Shown: positions 28,101 to 37,519, counted from the first letter of the stretch. The stretch is 64,000 nt of DNA from Shewanella aestuarii (GCF_011765625.1 NZ_CP050313.1:1360501-1424500); one strand, 5' to 3'. The notes: generated from the sequence alone by a model not told the origin. Numbers and translations are program-made.

Positions 28101-28638
28101 AATGGATAAATTGGCCGCAGATGAGCAAGATTTTGATTTCAGTGATGATGACTTATTAGCAGCATTTTCAGAGTCTTTAGATGATCACGAAAGTGATGAC
28201 GACTATACATCTGAAGATGATTTTGTTCTGTCTGATGATAACTTAACGGTTGACGAAGCTCTTGCCGCGCTTGATGCTAAACAAACAAATAGCACACCTG
28301 ACATTACTGAAGCCGAACTAAGCAACTTTGAGCGAGAGAATGGTTTTATCAATATTGACAAGCTGTTAAATGATGCTGATGAGTATGATGAGCCTGTTAC
28401 CGATAAATATAAAGAAGTCGATGTTGACATGGGTGAGGTTGAGTCACTACTTGGCAATGCTGATATGGTCGATGTGGATGATGAAGAAAACTCGGTAAAT
28501 GCCAAATTAGATTTGGCTCGGGCTTACATTGAAATTGAAGATGAAGATAGTGCAAAAGCGTTATTGAAAGAAGTTCAAATGGACGGTAATGAGCGTCAGC
28601 AGTTAGAGGCTACTGGTTTATTAAAAAAATTAACTTAG
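25177..28638 (+). CDS. fimV: Polar hub/motility scaffold FimV (HubP)
   Basis: 1153 aa, the Shewanella/Vibrio HubP equivalent of FimV. Signal peptide 1-30 (SSAHAET), a FimV N-terminal/LysM-like peptidoglycan-binding region at about 40-110, a coiled-coil stretch near 185-275, and one membrane helix at about 289-312 followed by RRRS. A very acidic cytoplasmic tail contains tandem repeats (see 26929-27498). The C-terminal FimV motif/TPR-like module is at about 1075-1153 (NAKLDLARAYIEIEDEDSAKALL). HubP recruits polar chromosome-segregation, flagellar and chemotaxis factors in these genera. Between asd and truA, as expected. The Asp/Glu-rich tail generates long antisense ORFs that are artefacts. 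Confidence 0.93.
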   Translation: MTFRNSHWVGLLLCTTFTVTITPLMSSAHAETLKITGPNGEVRQTQQQYGPTTSKDTFWSIAQKVRPNDKVSVYQVMAAIFDANPHAFSGNNYNTLERGMILIIPSVDVMTSISPQEAKIRAENNDKAIKQGITTPKSDPQTAGNNSTVDNIAPVVNSPKAASAEKPLQIVQQAPVTAPDTPAQTVKSNQTIKDLSAELDKANNKNVMITDELARAQDQLMVTRTDNQVLKQKIEELSLITGTLEEELQLLREKHQSLMAKHEMLINEQQQENQPAIEQPTDFWRTLTNNTALLIAAAALPLIVIFGLIFWLMRRRSTSDSIDSHEAVKPVDSDTETGVANQAKVSDEDDLDALAVHLDSDHASSIDDLLDLDSLDLQPEAQLQMDDDQMDMASEMFIAENTEDEPEIDEEGTSLDDLWAEAMDEQDSELEPLETDDDLDNLLAGLDDPIDEPNAEIKADEDDIDSLLANLGNEQEQQDSASNDNVDDILADFDFDNLESDDVNPPSNELADEIASELEPEVQTNIDIEDDVAEDDIDSLLAGFNADDSPSAIDNSDVDSTDVDSNLANEIAAELEHDSDVKGDVADDDIDALLAGFNTDDSQPTANDTEPDTNLADEIASELAEDIDIKDDVADDDIDALLAGFNTDDSQPTANDTEPDTNLADEIASELAEDIDIKDDVADDDIDALLAGFNSDDSQPTSNDTDTNLADEIASELAEEIDVKDEVADDDIDALLAGFNTDDGQTSANDTEPDTNLADDIAVELDTDIDVKDDDTEDDTDPLLAENDVSQSEAFSPETELDSLLASHSEIDNKDDAFTLQDDLSANEPESVVDSDTDVDLDSLLTELATASEEDLSQGLTPESAEEEDLSGLLSELEQASETQTDEDDVDFNLLESDLRQAEQEEYTQTALSESPSEALSAATKNDQKLAVEKESGFFNDLKASKKPQPEMLDWEADLFKAASKAKPDDLEFDEMDKLAADEQDFDFSDDDLLAAFSESLDDHESDDDYTSEDDFVLSDDNLTVDEALAALDAKQTNSTPDITEAELSNFERENGFINIDKLLNDADEYDEPVTDKYKEVDVDMGEVESLLGNADMVDVDDEENSVNAKLDLARAYIEIEDEDSAKALLKEVQMDGNERQQLEATGLLKKLT
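26929..27498 (+). repeat. Four tandem 46-48-codon repeats inside fimV/hubP
   Basis: Units begin at 26929, 27073, 27217 and 27355 (steps 144, 144, 138 bases). Each encodes VADDDIDALLAGFN then an acidic stretch and NLADEIASEL or a close variant. Units 1 and 2 differ at 2 of 144 bases. More diverged copies precede (from about 26560) and the last unit decays into unique sequence. Near-identity points to recent duplication or conversion, so copy number probably varies between strains. Confidence 0.93.
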
Positions 28639-28675
28639 TCAATCACGTTTAATTTCACACAAAAGCTCAACTCAT

Positions 28676-28706
28676 AAACGGTGCCTAACAAGCACCGTTT
28701 TTTTTA
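28676..28706 (+). terminator. Terminator of fimV
   Basis: AAACGGTGC and GCACCGTTT around a 7-base loop, then T-rich tract, 38 bases after the fimV stop. Confidence 0.93.
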
Positions 28707-28715
28707 TGATAGAAT
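28707..28715 (+). promoter_or_regulatory. Extended -10 promoter for truA
   Basis: TGATAGAAT directly after the fimV terminator: TGn followed by TAGAAT (5 of 6 to TATAAT) and a GC-rich discriminator GCGCGCC. It would start RNA about 25 bases before the truA ATG. No good -35 box is seen, as is common for extended -10 promoters. Confidence 0.5.
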
Positions 28716-28746
28716 GCGCGCCATTACAAACTATAGGGTCAGTTTT

Positions 28747-29532
28747 ATGCGTATTGCGTTGGGTATTGAATATGATGGCAGTCAGTATTTTGGTTGGCAA
28801 CGCCAAGCTGAAGTCGATTCTGTTCAAGCACAGCTCGAAAAAGCCTTATCGTATATTGCCAATGAATCCATTGATGTATTTTGTGCTGGACGAACTGACT
28901 CAGGTGTTCATGGAACAGGTCAAGTGGTTCATTTTGAAACTAATGCTCAAAGACCCATGACAGCTTGGATGTTTGGCACCAATACTAAACTGCCAGACAA
29001 TATTGCTGTGCGCTGGGCAAAAGAAGTTGATGACAGTTTTCATGCACGCTTTAGTGCAACGGCTAGGCGATATCGCTATATCATTTATAATCATCAGTTA
29101 CGCCCTGGTATTTTACGTCATGGTGTGAGCCATTATCATGGCGATATTGATGAATCGTTAATGCACCAAGCAGCTCAAGTACTGATTGGTGAGCATGACT
29201 TTACTAGTTTTCGGGCGGTGCAATGCCAGTCCAACACCCCATTTAGGAATATTCACCATGTACGTGTCACACGCCAAGGCATGTATATTATGGTTGATAT
29301 TCAAGCAAATGCCTTTTTACATCATATGGTGCGCAATATTGTCGGGTCATTGATTGAAATTGGGTTAGGCAATCAACCCCTAGATTGGATGAAGCAGCTT
29401 TTAGACGCAAAGGATAGAAATCAAGCGGCAGCAACCGCCAAACCAAATGGTTTGTATTTGGTTGATGTGACTTACCCTGAGCAATATAACTTGCCTAAGC
29501 TTGCCTTAGGTCCATTATTTATGCTCGATTAG
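28747..29532 (+). CDS. truA: tRNA pseudouridine(38-40) synthase TruA
   Basis: 261 aa. Isomerises U38-U40 in the anticodon arm of many tRNAs. Catalytic Asp lies in [17 protein letters not shown] (about 56-72), followed by [18 protein letters not shown] and [16 protein letters not shown] 28747 is preceded by AGGG and begins [12 protein letters not shown], matching the conserved family start; longer in-frame versions run back into the fimV terminator and are rejected. folC follows after 38 bases. Confidence 0.96.
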   Translation: MRIALGIEYDGSQYFGWQRQAEVDSVQAQLEKALSYIANESIDVFCAGRTDSGVHGTGQVVHFETNAQRPMTAWMFGTNTKLPDNIAVRWAKEVDDSFHARFSATARRYRYIIYNHQLRPGILRHGVSHYHGDIDESLMHQAAQVLIGEHDFTSFRAVQCQSNTPFRNIHHVRVTRQGMYIMVDIQANAFLHHMVRNIVGSLIEIGLGNQPLDWMKQLLDAKDRNQAAATAKPNGLYLVDVTYPEQYNLPKLALGPLFMLD

Positions 29533-29570
29533 GTACAAATAAAATAATAACAAAAATAGGTGAGTGAACC

Positions 29571-30854
29571 ATGCCTCAATCTACAATCACAACTGCTCCT
29601 GATTCGACATGCCAACAATTAGATGACTGGTTAGCTTATTTACTAGCGATACACCCAAGTGAAATAGATATGGGGTTAACTCGCGTGTCTGAAGTCGCCA
29701 AACGACTTGATTTGCTTACTTTAAATGATACACAAGTTATCACTGTTGCTGGCACTAATGGCAAAGGCACAACTTGTGCCATGCTGGAGTCCATTTTGAT
29801 TGAAGCAGGTAAGACCGTTGGGGTCTATAGCTCACCTCATTTATTGCGATACAACGAAAGGGTTAGAATTAATCAGCAAGATTGTAGCGATGCAGCTTTT
29901 ATCAAAGCGTTTAACGCAATTGAACAGGCAAGAGCTGAGATATCATTAACTTTTTTTGAATATGCTACCCTTGCAGGATTATATTTATTTAAACAAGCTA
30001 AGCTTGATGTGGCGATACTCGAAGTCGGGCTAGGTGGTCGATTAGATGCGACGAATATTATTGATTCTGCCGCAACCATTATTACTTCTATCGATTTAGA
30101 TCATCAAGAATACTTAGGTGACACTCGAGAACTTGTCGGCCGAGAGAAAGCCGGCATTTGTCGTAGCCAATGTATCTGCGTAGTGGGTGAGCCTGATTTG
30201 CCGCAATCAGTGATTGCTTATGCTAATCAGATTGATTGTCAGCTCATTAGGGTTGGTGATGATTTTAGTTATCAACAGTTTAACGAATATTGGCGATTTA
30301 CGTCTGAGTTTGCTGAGTTTGACCAATTGGCTTTGCCCACTTTACCCCTTGCCAATGCCGCTAGTGCAGTGGCGCTGGTTAGTCAATTATGGCCTGAGAT
30401 AAAGCCGCAAACCATAAGCCAAGGATTAATTCAGGCGACCTTGCCGGGACGGCTGGAGATAATCAGTCAATTACCGTTAGTATTACTCGATGTGGCCCAT
30501 AATCCTCATGCGGCTAAATATCTAGCTAAGCAACTACAAAAACACAGTGCTGCCAACATAGTCGCTATTTGTGGCATGCTTAAAGATAAAGATATAGGTG
30601 GCGTGTTTACTGAGTTAGATACAGTTATTAACCAATGGAATATGATCACATTAAATACTGAACGAGGCGCTAGTGCTAAACAGTTAGCTGATACATATCT
30701 GGCGCAATCAAAAATAAATCAGTCAGTTACAATCAATACTTTTGATGATATAAACAATGCATGGCAATCAGTTAAGCAAACAATTAGCCCTGATGATGTA
30801 GTAATTGTGTTTGGGTCTTTTTATACTGTAGCGGCATTTAAATCGTTAACCTAA
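29571..30854 (+). CDS. folC: Bifunctional folylpolyglutamate/dihydrofolate synthase
   Basis: 427 aa Mur-ligase fold enzyme. It adds glutamate to dihydropteroate and extends folate polyglutamates. P-loop VAGTNGKGTTCAML (about 60-73), SSPHLLRYNERVRI, VGLGGRLDATNI and the C-terminal domain motif DVAHNPHA are all present. AGGTGAGTG precedes the ATG. It is followed after about 10-30 bases by dedD. In E. coli accD sits immediately upstream; here truA does. Confidence 0.96.
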   Translation: MPQSTITTAPDSTCQQLDDWLAYLLAIHPSEIDMGLTRVSEVAKRLDLLTLNDTQVITVAGTNGKGTTCAMLESILIEAGKTVGVYSSPHLLRYNERVRINQQDCSDAAFIKAFNAIEQARAEISLTFFEYATLAGLYLFKQAKLDVAILEVGLGGRLDATNIIDSAATIITSIDLDHQEYLGDTRELVGREKAGICRSQCICVVGEPDLPQSVIAYANQIDCQLIRVGDDFSYQQFNEYWRFTSEFAEFDQLALPTLPLANAASAVALVSQLWPEIKPQTISQGLIQATLPGRLEIISQLPLVLLDVAHNPHAAKYLAKQLQKHSAANIVAICGMLKDKDIGGVFTELDTVINQWNMITLNTERGASAKQLADTYLAQSKINQSVTINTFDDINNAWQSVKQTISPDDVVIVFGSFYTVAAFKSLT

Positions 30855-30883
30855 TTTCTTTAATGTGGTATCAGGACAACATC

Positions 30884-31558
30884 TTGGAACGTCAATTTAA
30901 AAATCGATTAGTCGGCACCATCGTATTTGTAGCACTGGGAGTGATATTTTTACCCGATCTTTTAGATGGTAAAAAAGCGCGTGTGGTTGAAGAGTTTACC
31001 GACATTCCGTTGCGGCCCAATAATCAGCATCAAACTTTAGCCACTCAAAGTTCAACCGATGAAATTCCTGAGCAATTTGAAGTGTTAGACATTGCCAGTG
31101 TTGATTTAGGTGTGGTGTCTGACGTTGAAATGAGCCAGCCAATTAGCACCGCTCCAGAAGAAGATCATGAGCCAATAGCAAAGAATGCGGCAAACAATCA
31201 GCCTGTAAATACGGTAGCTAAAACAGAGCAAATAGTTAAAGCTAAAGGTTCTTCAGTAGTACCTGAAAAGAGTGTGACTAAGCCTATATTGCCAACAAAA
31301 GCGCCTGTAACAGCTGGCTATACCTTGCAACTTGGCGGCTTTAATAATGCTAAAAATGTTTCAGCGCTAGTGGCTCAATTGCGATTATCCGGATATACCG
31401 CTTATACATTGCCTGAAACCCCAGTAGATGGAAAACTCACTCGTGTCTTTGTTGGTCCTGAAGTTTCACAGGCTAAATTAGCTTCTCGACAAGATGCGAT
31501 TAAAAAGTTAACTGGACTTCAAGGTAAAATTGTTCCTTTTAATCCAATGGATAAGTAA
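30884..31558 (+). CDS. dedD: SPOR-domain cell-division protein DedD
   Basis: 224 aa from TTG 30884. Short cytoplasmic tail (ERQFKNRLVG), one membrane helix at about 8-27 (TIVFVALGVIFLPDLLDG), a low-complexity periplasmic linker, and a C-terminal SPOR domain at about 145-220 (GYTLQLGGFNNAKNVSALV, VFVGPEVSQAKL). SPOR domains bind denuded septal peptidoglycan. TTG is chosen because AGGA lies 8 bases upstream and the resulting start matches DedD; ATG 30863 (7 residues longer) lacks a ribosome site but cannot be excluded. Same order folC-dedD-cvpA-purF as E. coli. Confidence 0.85.
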   Translation: MERQFKNRLVGTIVFVALGVIFLPDLLDGKKARVVEEFTDIPLRPNNQHQTLATQSSTDEIPEQFEVLDIASVDLGVVSDVEMSQPISTAPEEDHEPIAKNAANNQPVNTVAKTEQIVKAKGSSVVPEKSVTKPILPTKAPVTAGYTLQLGGFNNAKNVSALVAQLRLSGYTAYTLPETPVDGKLTRVFVGPEVSQAKLASRQDAIKKLTGLQGKIVPFNPMDK

Positions 31559-31804
31559 AAAACGAATCAAATGTGGTGCTTTTTATTACACCACATGATG
31601 TTCAAAAGTGTTCACTATTACTCAATTTATTAACCAATTATTAGTGAGTTGCATTAATATCAACGCCATTAAATCACTGATTATTCTACCTTGTAAAAAT
31701 ACCTGATATCAGTGTTAGATTTTTGCCTGTAGAGTAAATGCTTATCGAAAAAACTGCTCAGTTATCAAGCATTTTTCATCCGCTACCTCTGTTCACTTAT
31801 TTAC

Positions 31805-31820
31805 TGTGATTGAGATCAAC
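31805..31820. promoter_or_regulatory. CRP/FNR-like site upstream of cvpA
   Basis: TGTGAT, four bases, ATCAAC. The halves match the CRP core TGTGA-N6-TCAnA closely, and the right half matches FNR (ATCAA). It lies about 136 bases before the likely -10 box, so direct control of cvpA is uncertain. Confidence 0.3.
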
Positions 31821-31940
31821 TAGAGTCCTTCAAGAAGGCCTCCTAGAATCGGTTTATCAATCAGACGATAGTTGAAATTGATTGTTCTAATTCAAGTAAG
31901 ATTAATTTATACAATCAGGGGTGAGAATAATCTTCGTCTC

Positions 31941-31949
31941 TGTTAGAAT
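31941..31949 (+). promoter_or_regulatory. Extended -10 promoter for cvpA-purF
   Basis: TG, one base, TAGAAT, followed by a GC-rich discriminator CCCGCCG; initiation would be about 30 bases before the cvpA ATG. No convincing -35 hexamer. Confidence 0.45.
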
Positions 31950-31985
31950 CCCGCCGTCTTAAAGTTTACTCGGATCCCCGTCTCA

Positions 31986-32474
31986 ATGGTTTGGATTGAT
32001 TACGCAATCATTATCGTTATTGGATTATCTACCGTCATTAGTTTGATCCGTGGATTTGCAAAGGAAGCCATGTCACTTGTGGTTTGGTTTGCTGCTTTCT
32101 TTATCGCCAGTCAATTTTATCTCGATTTAGCTGTTCATCTGACGCAAATGCAAGATGAAATGCTGCGTAACGGTGTTGCTATCGCTATCTTGTTTATTGC
32201 GACGCTAATAATTGGTGCACTGGTAAATTATCTTCTTGGTCAACTGGTTGCTAAAACCGGCTTATCTGGTACAGACCGTGTTCTTGGTTTATGTTTCGGC
32301 GCGCTTCGCGGAGCGTTAATTGTTAGCGCAATACTGTTTTTTATGGATGCGTTTACGGGGTTCCCTTCTACCGATTGGTGGAAAGACTCTGTACTCGTAC
32401 CTGAATTTGGTGTGGTTATTCAGTGGTTTTTTGACTACTTGGAAAACACGTCAAGCTTTGTACCCAAAATCTAA
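31986..32474 (+). CDS. cvpA: Colicin V production-type membrane protein CvpA
   Basis: 162 aa, four predicted membrane helices (about 5-22, 29-47, 65-85, 101-120), as in the CvpA family. The first begins [20 protein letters not shown] and the conserved [17 protein letters not shown] follows. Inner-membrane protein needed in E. coli for colicin V secretion and envelope homeostasis; the molecular function is unclear. It precedes purF by 35 bases in the conserved cvpA-purF operon. Confidence 0.95.
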   Translation: MVWIDYAIIIVIGLSTVISLIRGFAKEAMSLVVWFAAFFIASQFYLDLAVHLTQMQDEMLRNGVAIAILFIATLIIGALVNYLLGQLVAKTGLSGTDRVLGLCFGALRGALIVSAILFFMDAFTGFPSTDWWKDSVLVPEFGVVIQWFFDYLENTSSFVPKI

Positions 32475-32509
32475 AACAATAAAACACCTTACAGTGAGGA
32501 ACCTTACCC

Positions 32510-34024
32510 ATGTGTGGTATCGTCGGAATAGTAGGCAAGTCTTCAGTTAATCAAACGATTTATGATGCATTGACAGTGCTGCAACATCGCGGTCAAGATG
32601 CGGCAGGTATCGTAACCGTGGACGCAAATGCATTTCGTTTACGTAAAGCCAATGGCTTAGTAAAAGATGTATTTGAACCAAAACATATGCAACGTTTACA
32701 AGGTAACGCTGGGATAGGGCATGTCCGTTATCCAACGGCAGGAAGCTCTAGCGCTTCTGAAGCACAACCTTTTTACGTCAACTCACCGTTTGGTATTTCA
32801 CTCGCGCACAATGGTAATTTAACCAATACCACTGAATTAGCAGAAAACTTGCTTAAAAAGCGTCGCCATATCAACACGACTTCAGACTCTGAAATTTTAT
32901 TAAATCTTCTGGCTGATGAATTGCAAGAAACTCGCAGCTTGTCACTCACCGCTGATGAAGTTTTTGATGCGGTTGCTAAAGTACATTCACAAACACGTGG
33001 TGCTTATGCTGTAGCCGCAATGATCATTGGTCAGGGCTTAGTGGCATTTCGTGACCCATTTGGTATTCGCCCGTTAGTTTTGGGTAAGCAAGAAACACCA
33101 ACTGGCACTGAATACATGGTTGCTTCTGAAAGCGTTGCATTAGATGCGGTCGGCTTTGAAGTGATGCGTGATGTTGCACCCGGTGAGGCGATATATGTCA
33201 CATTAGATGGTCAGTTATTTACTCGTCAGTGCGCAATTGACCCAAGTTATGCACCCTGTATTTTTGAGTTTGTGTACTTTGCTCGTCCTGATTCAAGCAT
33301 TGACAAAGTTTCTGTATATGCAAGCCGTGTCAATATGGGCACTAAACTGGGTGAGAAAATTAAAAAAGAGTGGGAAGATAACGATATAGACGTGGTTATC
33401 CCTATTCCAGAAACTTCATGTGATGTGGCTTTAGAAATTGCCCGCAGTATGGACTTACCGTATCGTCAAGGTTTTGTTAAAAATCGTTATATTGGCCGTA
33501 CCTTCATTATGCCAGGGCAACAAGAGCGTAAGAAGTCCGTTCGCCGTAAACTTAATGCTATTAATGCTGAGTTTAAAGGTAAAAATGTTTTACTTGTTGA
33601 TGATTCAATTGTTCGTGGAACAACCTCTGAGCAGATAATCGAAATGGCGCGTGAAGCCGGTGCTAAAAAGGTTTATTTTGCGTCTGCAGCACCGGAAATT
33701 CGTTTCCCTAATGTGTATGGTATCGATATGCCAACGACCAATGAGCTTATTGCTCATGGGCGTGATTCGGATGAAATTGCCAAATTGATTGGTGCTGATG
33801 GGATTATTTTCCAAGATTTAACTGATTTAGTTGAAGCCGTGAGAATGGAAAACCCTGAAATCAAGCGTTTTGAAACTTCTGTCTTTGATGGTAATTACAT
33901 TACTAATGATGTTGACCAGTCTTACTTAGATCACATCATGCAGTTACGTAATGACGACGCCAAGGCTAATCGAAATAAAGACATTGGCACTAATTTAGAG
34001 ATGCACAACGTTTGTCATCCTTAA
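32510..34024 (+). CDS. purF: Amidophosphoribosyltransferase
   Basis: 504 aa, full length. First committed step of purine synthesis, transferring glutamine amide nitrogen to PRPP. Cys2 (MCGIVGIVG) is the glutaminase nucleophile after Met removal. The N-terminal Ntn domain shows HRGQDAAGI and [11 protein letters not shown]. The PRPP loop is [13 protein letters not shown] (about 364-376). SD GTGAGGAA precedes the ATG. Transcribed with cvpA. Confidence 0.97.
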   Translation: MCGIVGIVGKSSVNQTIYDALTVLQHRGQDAAGIVTVDANAFRLRKANGLVKDVFEPKHMQRLQGNAGIGHVRYPTAGSSSASEAQPFYVNSPFGISLAHNGNLTNTTELAENLLKKRRHINTTSDSEILLNLLADELQETRSLSLTADEVFDAVAKVHSQTRGAYAVAAMIIGQGLVAFRDPFGIRPLVLGKQETPTGTEYMVASESVALDAVGFEVMRDVAPGEAIYVTLDGQLFTRQCAIDPSYAPCIFEFVYFARPDSSIDKVSVYASRVNMGTKLGEKIKKEWEDNDIDVVIPIPETSCDVALEIARSMDLPYRQGFVKNRYIGRTFIMPGQQERKKSVRRKLNAINAEFKGKNVLLVDDSIVRGTTSEQIIEMAREAGAKKVYFASAAPEIRFPNVYGIDMPTTNELIAHGRDSDEIAKLIGADGIIFQDLTDLVEAVRMENPEIKRFETSVFDGNYITNDVDQSYLDHIMQLRNDDAKANRNKDIGTNLEMHNVCHP

Positions 34025-34036
34025 ATTAAATCATAT

Positions 34037-34071
34037 ATGCTCTAGGCTTATTAAATTTAAGCTTAGAGCAT
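34037..34071. terminator. Bidirectional hairpin between purF and mnmC
   Basis: A 14-bp stem (34037-34050 with 34058-34071; one G-U pair) and a 7-base AT loop separate the convergent genes. T tracts are short, so termination may be partly rho-dependent. Confidence 0.6.
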
Positions 34072-34087
34072 GTTTCACCCAGATAAA

Positions 34088-36130
34088 TTACAGCGCTTTT
34101 CCTTTCAATAACTTTCTCATCCACATTCTATTGCCGCTAAGTAAAGCTTGAGTTGGTAAGTTTATTGGTGCGATCTCGCCGCATAAGTTGGCGGCCAAAC
34201 ATTCAGCAACAAGTGGGGCTGAACTTAATCCACGTGAACCGAATCCGCCTAAAAGATATAAACCATCATAATTAGCGGCAGGTGTGTGTTGCCAGTATTT
34301 TTGCCATTGGCTTGGTTTATCTTTGGATTGCAGTTGTTCTTGATATTTCGCTAATAATGCATCTATGTCTGGGGCAATGCCCATGACAGGAAAATGATCG
34401 CGGCTGACCATTCGTATCCCCACTCTGGCATCATTGCTACTCACATCGATGTCCGTTGGCCATTTCGCATTGGGAAAACTTTGCTTCATCTTTTCGCCAT
34501 TGGCCAATTGCTCTGTCAGGCTGAAATCCATATTTGATGGGTTTTTAACATAGCTTGCCCCGACACAATGGATATTGTTATTTGCTGGAGTTAAATAACC
34601 ATTAGCGCAAATCACTGTGGCTAAGTTAGCCAACTCACCGGTCGCTGGAACATGGCTTACCTGGCCCCTAAAGCCAGATAAAGGAATTTTAGCTGTTTGT
34701 TGATAAGAGGTTAGTTCAGCGCCACTAGCAACAATTAATTGTTTATGTTGGGCGATAATATTTGTGTTGCCTGTTGGATCAACTGAAGAAAGTGCCCAAC
34801 CAGTGTCTGTTTGGTGAATTTGACTGATGCGACAATTGAGCTTTAAATTGATATTACAATTGTGCTGATGACCAATCAGCATCGCATAATCAATACTTGC
34901 CTGCGCCATTTCAAATGGACAAATCCATCCTCCCATCGGGTAGAAAAAACCATCTTGTGGTATTTCAACTCCTGCGATCAAACTAGCTTGTTTTGCAGAG
35001 ACTTTAACTCCAATCTCACTTGGCCACTCTTGCCCATCAATGATTTTATCTAACCTTGCTTGGCTTCTTTGGTCAAATCCTGTGTGTAATACGCCACAAA
35101 AGCGATGCCCAATACGCAGCTCGTTTTTCTCCATCAGCTGAACACGCTGACGACTATACAAAAACGCCTGTTGATAGAATTGACTCAAAGGACCATTTTC
35201 AGGGGTAAGTAAAGGATAAATCGCACCTTGTTTATTGCCCGATGCTGCTTGTGCAATAGCGCTATCTTTACAGTAAATGACTACATTCTTACCTCGCTCA
35301 GCTAATGATAATGCTAATGAAGCTGCGGCGATGCCTCCGCCAATAATTCCTATGCAGTCGTTATTGTTATTTGTTTCCTTGTCTTTTGGGGGCAAGCATG
35401 GTGTTGATTGATAATTCCCCAAATATGCATATTGATGGTCTTGCTGATTTCTCAGTGCTTGCCTTTCTTTGCAAGCAATCTCGTCTGCTTTAGTCATTAC
35501 TGGCTGGGTGTCGCTAGCAACATGAAAGCCGCAATGCTTAACTAAATTTACAATACGGTTATCGATATGCTCTGGCTGGGACTCTGCAAAAGAAATAGCC
35601 GTTAAATCGTCACTTAAGCGGCCCATTTGCCACAATGCTGCCGATGTATAAAAGTGATCCTTAGTGTCAGCTTGCAACGTATTTGAGCAAGCAAACCAAT
35701 GGCACACTCTATGGGAATGATTTGCAATGCCTGTAAGCTGTTTAATCGGTTCGCCAAAGTGACAATCAAGGGTGATATTGCTGAAAATATTAATCCGTTG
35801 GCAGCCTTCAATCGGTGCAATAACTAACTCATGCCTATCGCTATCAAGTGTGCTTGTTAAATTTAATGTGATGTTAATTAAGTCACTAATACAATGAGGT
35901 TTAGTTATTAGTCCAGCAAGCAAGCTAATATGTATTCGGTGCTGAGCATAAAGGGTATCGGATTGTTGAATTTGATTAAAAGCGATAATGAGTGACTCGA
36001 TTTTATCAGCACTATCGAGTCCTAAAATACCAATATGCAGTAACCTATTTTCAGTATTGCAATTATGCAATAACGACTGTAACAAATGAGAATAGTGCTG
36101 TACTCTGTTCAAATTGGTGCTTTTACTCAA
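34088..36130 (-). CDS. mnmC: MnmC-type tRNA modification protein, methyltransferase half degenerate
   Basis: 680 aa (E. coli 668). The C-terminal FAD oxidase half is intact: CIGIIGGGIAAASLALSLAERG near residue 262, GNKQGAIYPLLTPENG, then LLGGFGSRGLSSAPLVAE near the end. It converts cmnm5U34 to nm5U34. The N-terminal half should hold a SAM methyltransferase (nm5 to mnm5). Here the glycine-rich SAM loop (GFGTGLN in E. coli) reads GLDSADKI, and the segment corresponding to DGFAPAKNP is not recognisable. The start is TTG 36130; a stop lies in frame just upstream and no ATG is close. Divergent from fabB as in E. coli. Confidence 0.85.
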   Translation of the reverse strand: MSKSTNLNRVQHYSHLLQSLLHNCNTENRLLHIGILGLDSADKIESLIIAFNQIQQSDTLYAQHRIHISLLAGLITKPHCISDLINITLNLTSTLDSDRHELVIAPIEGCQRINIFSNITLDCHFGEPIKQLTGIANHSHRVCHWFACSNTLQADTKDHFYTSAALWQMGRLSDDLTAISFAESQPEHIDNRIVNLVKHCGFHVASDTQPVMTKADEIACKERQALRNQQDHQYAYLGNYQSTPCLPPKDKETNNNNDCIGIIGGGIAAASLALSLAERGKNVVIYCKDSAIAQAASGNKQGAIYPLLTPENGPLSQFYQQAFLYSRQRVQLMEKNELRIGHRFCGVLHTGFDQRSQARLDKIIDGQEWPSEIGVKVSAKQASLIAGVEIPQDGFFYPMGGWICPFEMAQASIDYAMLIGHQHNCNINLKLNCRISQIHQTDTGWALSSVDPTGNTNIIAQHKQLIVASGAELTSYQQTAKIPLSGFRGQVSHVPATGELANLATVICANGYLTPANNNIHCVGASYVKNPSNMDFSLTEQLANGEKMKQSFPNAKWPTDIDVSSNDARVGIRMVSRDHFPVMGIAPDIDALLAKYQEQLQSKDKPSQWQKYWQHTPAANYDGLYLLGGFGSRGLSSAPLVAECLAANLCGEIAPINLPTQALLSGNRMWMRKLLKGKAL

Positions 36131-36262
36131 AATATTTTACTCAAACTGGATTAATTGGCATTATTTTACCTGTGTTTATGGAAAGCTGACCACTTAAAAG
36201 CATGAAAGCATATATTATTGCCGCAATTAAGTGCCGACATCTACAAAATGGATATCAAAAAA

Positions 36263-37474
36263 ATGAAGAGAGTCGTGATCACCGGTCTAGGTGTTGTTTC
36301 AAGTATCGGTAACAATAAGCAAGAAGTGATAGATTCACTCAAAGCTGGTCGTAGTGGTATTACTCACTCAGATCAATTTGAAGAAATGCAATTGCGTAGT
36401 CATGTATGGGGTGATATTAAAATGAACCCTGCAGAACACATTGATCGTAAAGCCATGCGTTTTATGGGCGATGCTGCGGCATATGCTTACATCGCTATGC
36501 AAGAAGCGATAGAAGATGCACAACTTACAGAAGAGCAATATTCTAATTTTCGTACAGGTTTAGTTGTGGGTACCGGTGGTGCATCATCTGCAAACCAAGT
36601 GCAAGCTGCAGATACCCTTCGTGCTAAAGGCGTAAAACGTGTCGGGCCATACATTGTGCCACGTATTATGGCAAGTACCGCCAGTGCATGTTTAGCAACC
36701 CCATTCAAAATTAAAGGTGTTAACTATTCAATTAGTTCTGCTTGTGCAACTTCAGCCCATTGTATAGGCCATGCTGCGGAGCTTATTCAAATGGGTAAGC
36801 AAGATATGGTATTTGCCGGTGGCGCTGAAGAGTTAGATTGGACTCTTACCATGGGCTTTGATGCTATGGGGGCTTTGTCGACTAAATATAATGATACTCC
36901 AGAAAAAGCTTCGCGTACGTATGATGCAGACCGTGATGGTTTTGTCATCTCTGGCGGCGGCGGTATTGTTGTGGTTGAAGAGTTAGAGCATGCTTTAGCG
37001 CGTGGTGCAAAAATTTATGCTGAAATTATAGGTTATGGTGCATCATCAGATGGCTATGACATGGTTGCTCCATCAGGCGAAGGTGCTGTGCGTTGTATGC
37101 AAATGGCACTTGCTGATGTAGATACCCCAATTGATTATATTAATACTCATGGTACTTCTACGCCTGTTGGTGATATGCGTGAACTTGAAGCCTTGCGTGA
37201 AGTATTTAACGGTAATGTACCACCATTAGCATCGACTAAATCGTTAACGGGTCATGCATTAGGTGCTGCCGGTGTTCATGAAGCCATTTACAGCATGTTG
37301 ATGATGGAAAATAACTTTATCGCGCCTAGCATTAACATCGATAACTTGGATGAAAAAGCACAAGGAATGCCTGTTGTACGTGAAATGCGTGAAACAGAGT
37401 TAACTACCATTATGAGTAATAGCTTCGGTTTTGGTGGCACTAATGCAACCCTAGTTATGCGTAAATATAAGTAG
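36263..37474 (+). CDS. fabB: 3-oxoacyl-ACP synthase I
   Basis: 403 aa condensing enzyme of fatty-acid elongation, needed for unsaturated fatty acids. Catalytic Cys161 in [10 protein letters not shown], His296 in [11 protein letters not shown] and His331 in [11 protein letters not shown]. Start [18 protein letters not shown] corresponds exactly to the E. coli N-terminus; ATG 36248, five codons upstream, is an equally weak alternative because neither has a clear ribosome site. Its native terminator has been split by the insertion sequence that follows. Confidence 0.96.
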   Translation: MKRVVITGLGVVSSIGNNKQEVIDSLKAGRSGITHSDQFEEMQLRSHVWGDIKMNPAEHIDRKAMRFMGDAAAYAYIAMQEAIEDAQLTEEQYSNFRTGLVVGTGGASSANQVQAADTLRAKGVKRVGPYIVPRIMASTASACLATPFKIKGVNYSISSACATSAHCIGHAAELIQMGKQDMVFAGGAEELDWTLTMGFDAMGALSTKYNDTPEKASRTYDADRDGFVISGGGGIVVVEELEHALARGAKIYAEIIGYGASSDGYDMVAPSGEGAVRCMQMALADVDTPIDYINTHGTSTPVGDMRELEALREVFNGNVPPLASTKSLTGHALGAAGVHEAIYSMLMMENNFIAPSINIDNLDEKAQGMPVVREMRETELTTIMSNSFGFGGTNATLVMRKYK

Positions 37475-37498
37475 TTTAAACGGGATAATAAAAAACCA

Positions 37499-37508
37499 GC
37501 CAAATGGC
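37499..37508 (+). repeat. Target-site duplication, left copy
   Basis: GCCAAATGGC directly abuts the left IS end and recurs at 38995-39004. Ten bases, itself nearly palindromic. Confidence 0.9.
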
Positions 37509-37519
37509 CTGTCTCTTGA

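Larger units (their letters stand above)
31559..31985. other. Intergenic region before cvpA-purF
   Basis: 427 bases with no supported gene. It contains a hairpin (ATGTGGTG 31571-31578, CACCACAT 31589-31596) just after dedD that lacks a clear T tract, a CRP/FNR-like site at 31805-31820, and an extended -10 promoter at 31941-31949. A PurR operator, expected from E. coli, was looked for and not recognised. Confidence 0.6.

Noticed and set aside
31921..31985. PurR operator before cvpA
   Set aside because: No sequence close to the ACGCAAACGTTTNCGT pattern could be found.
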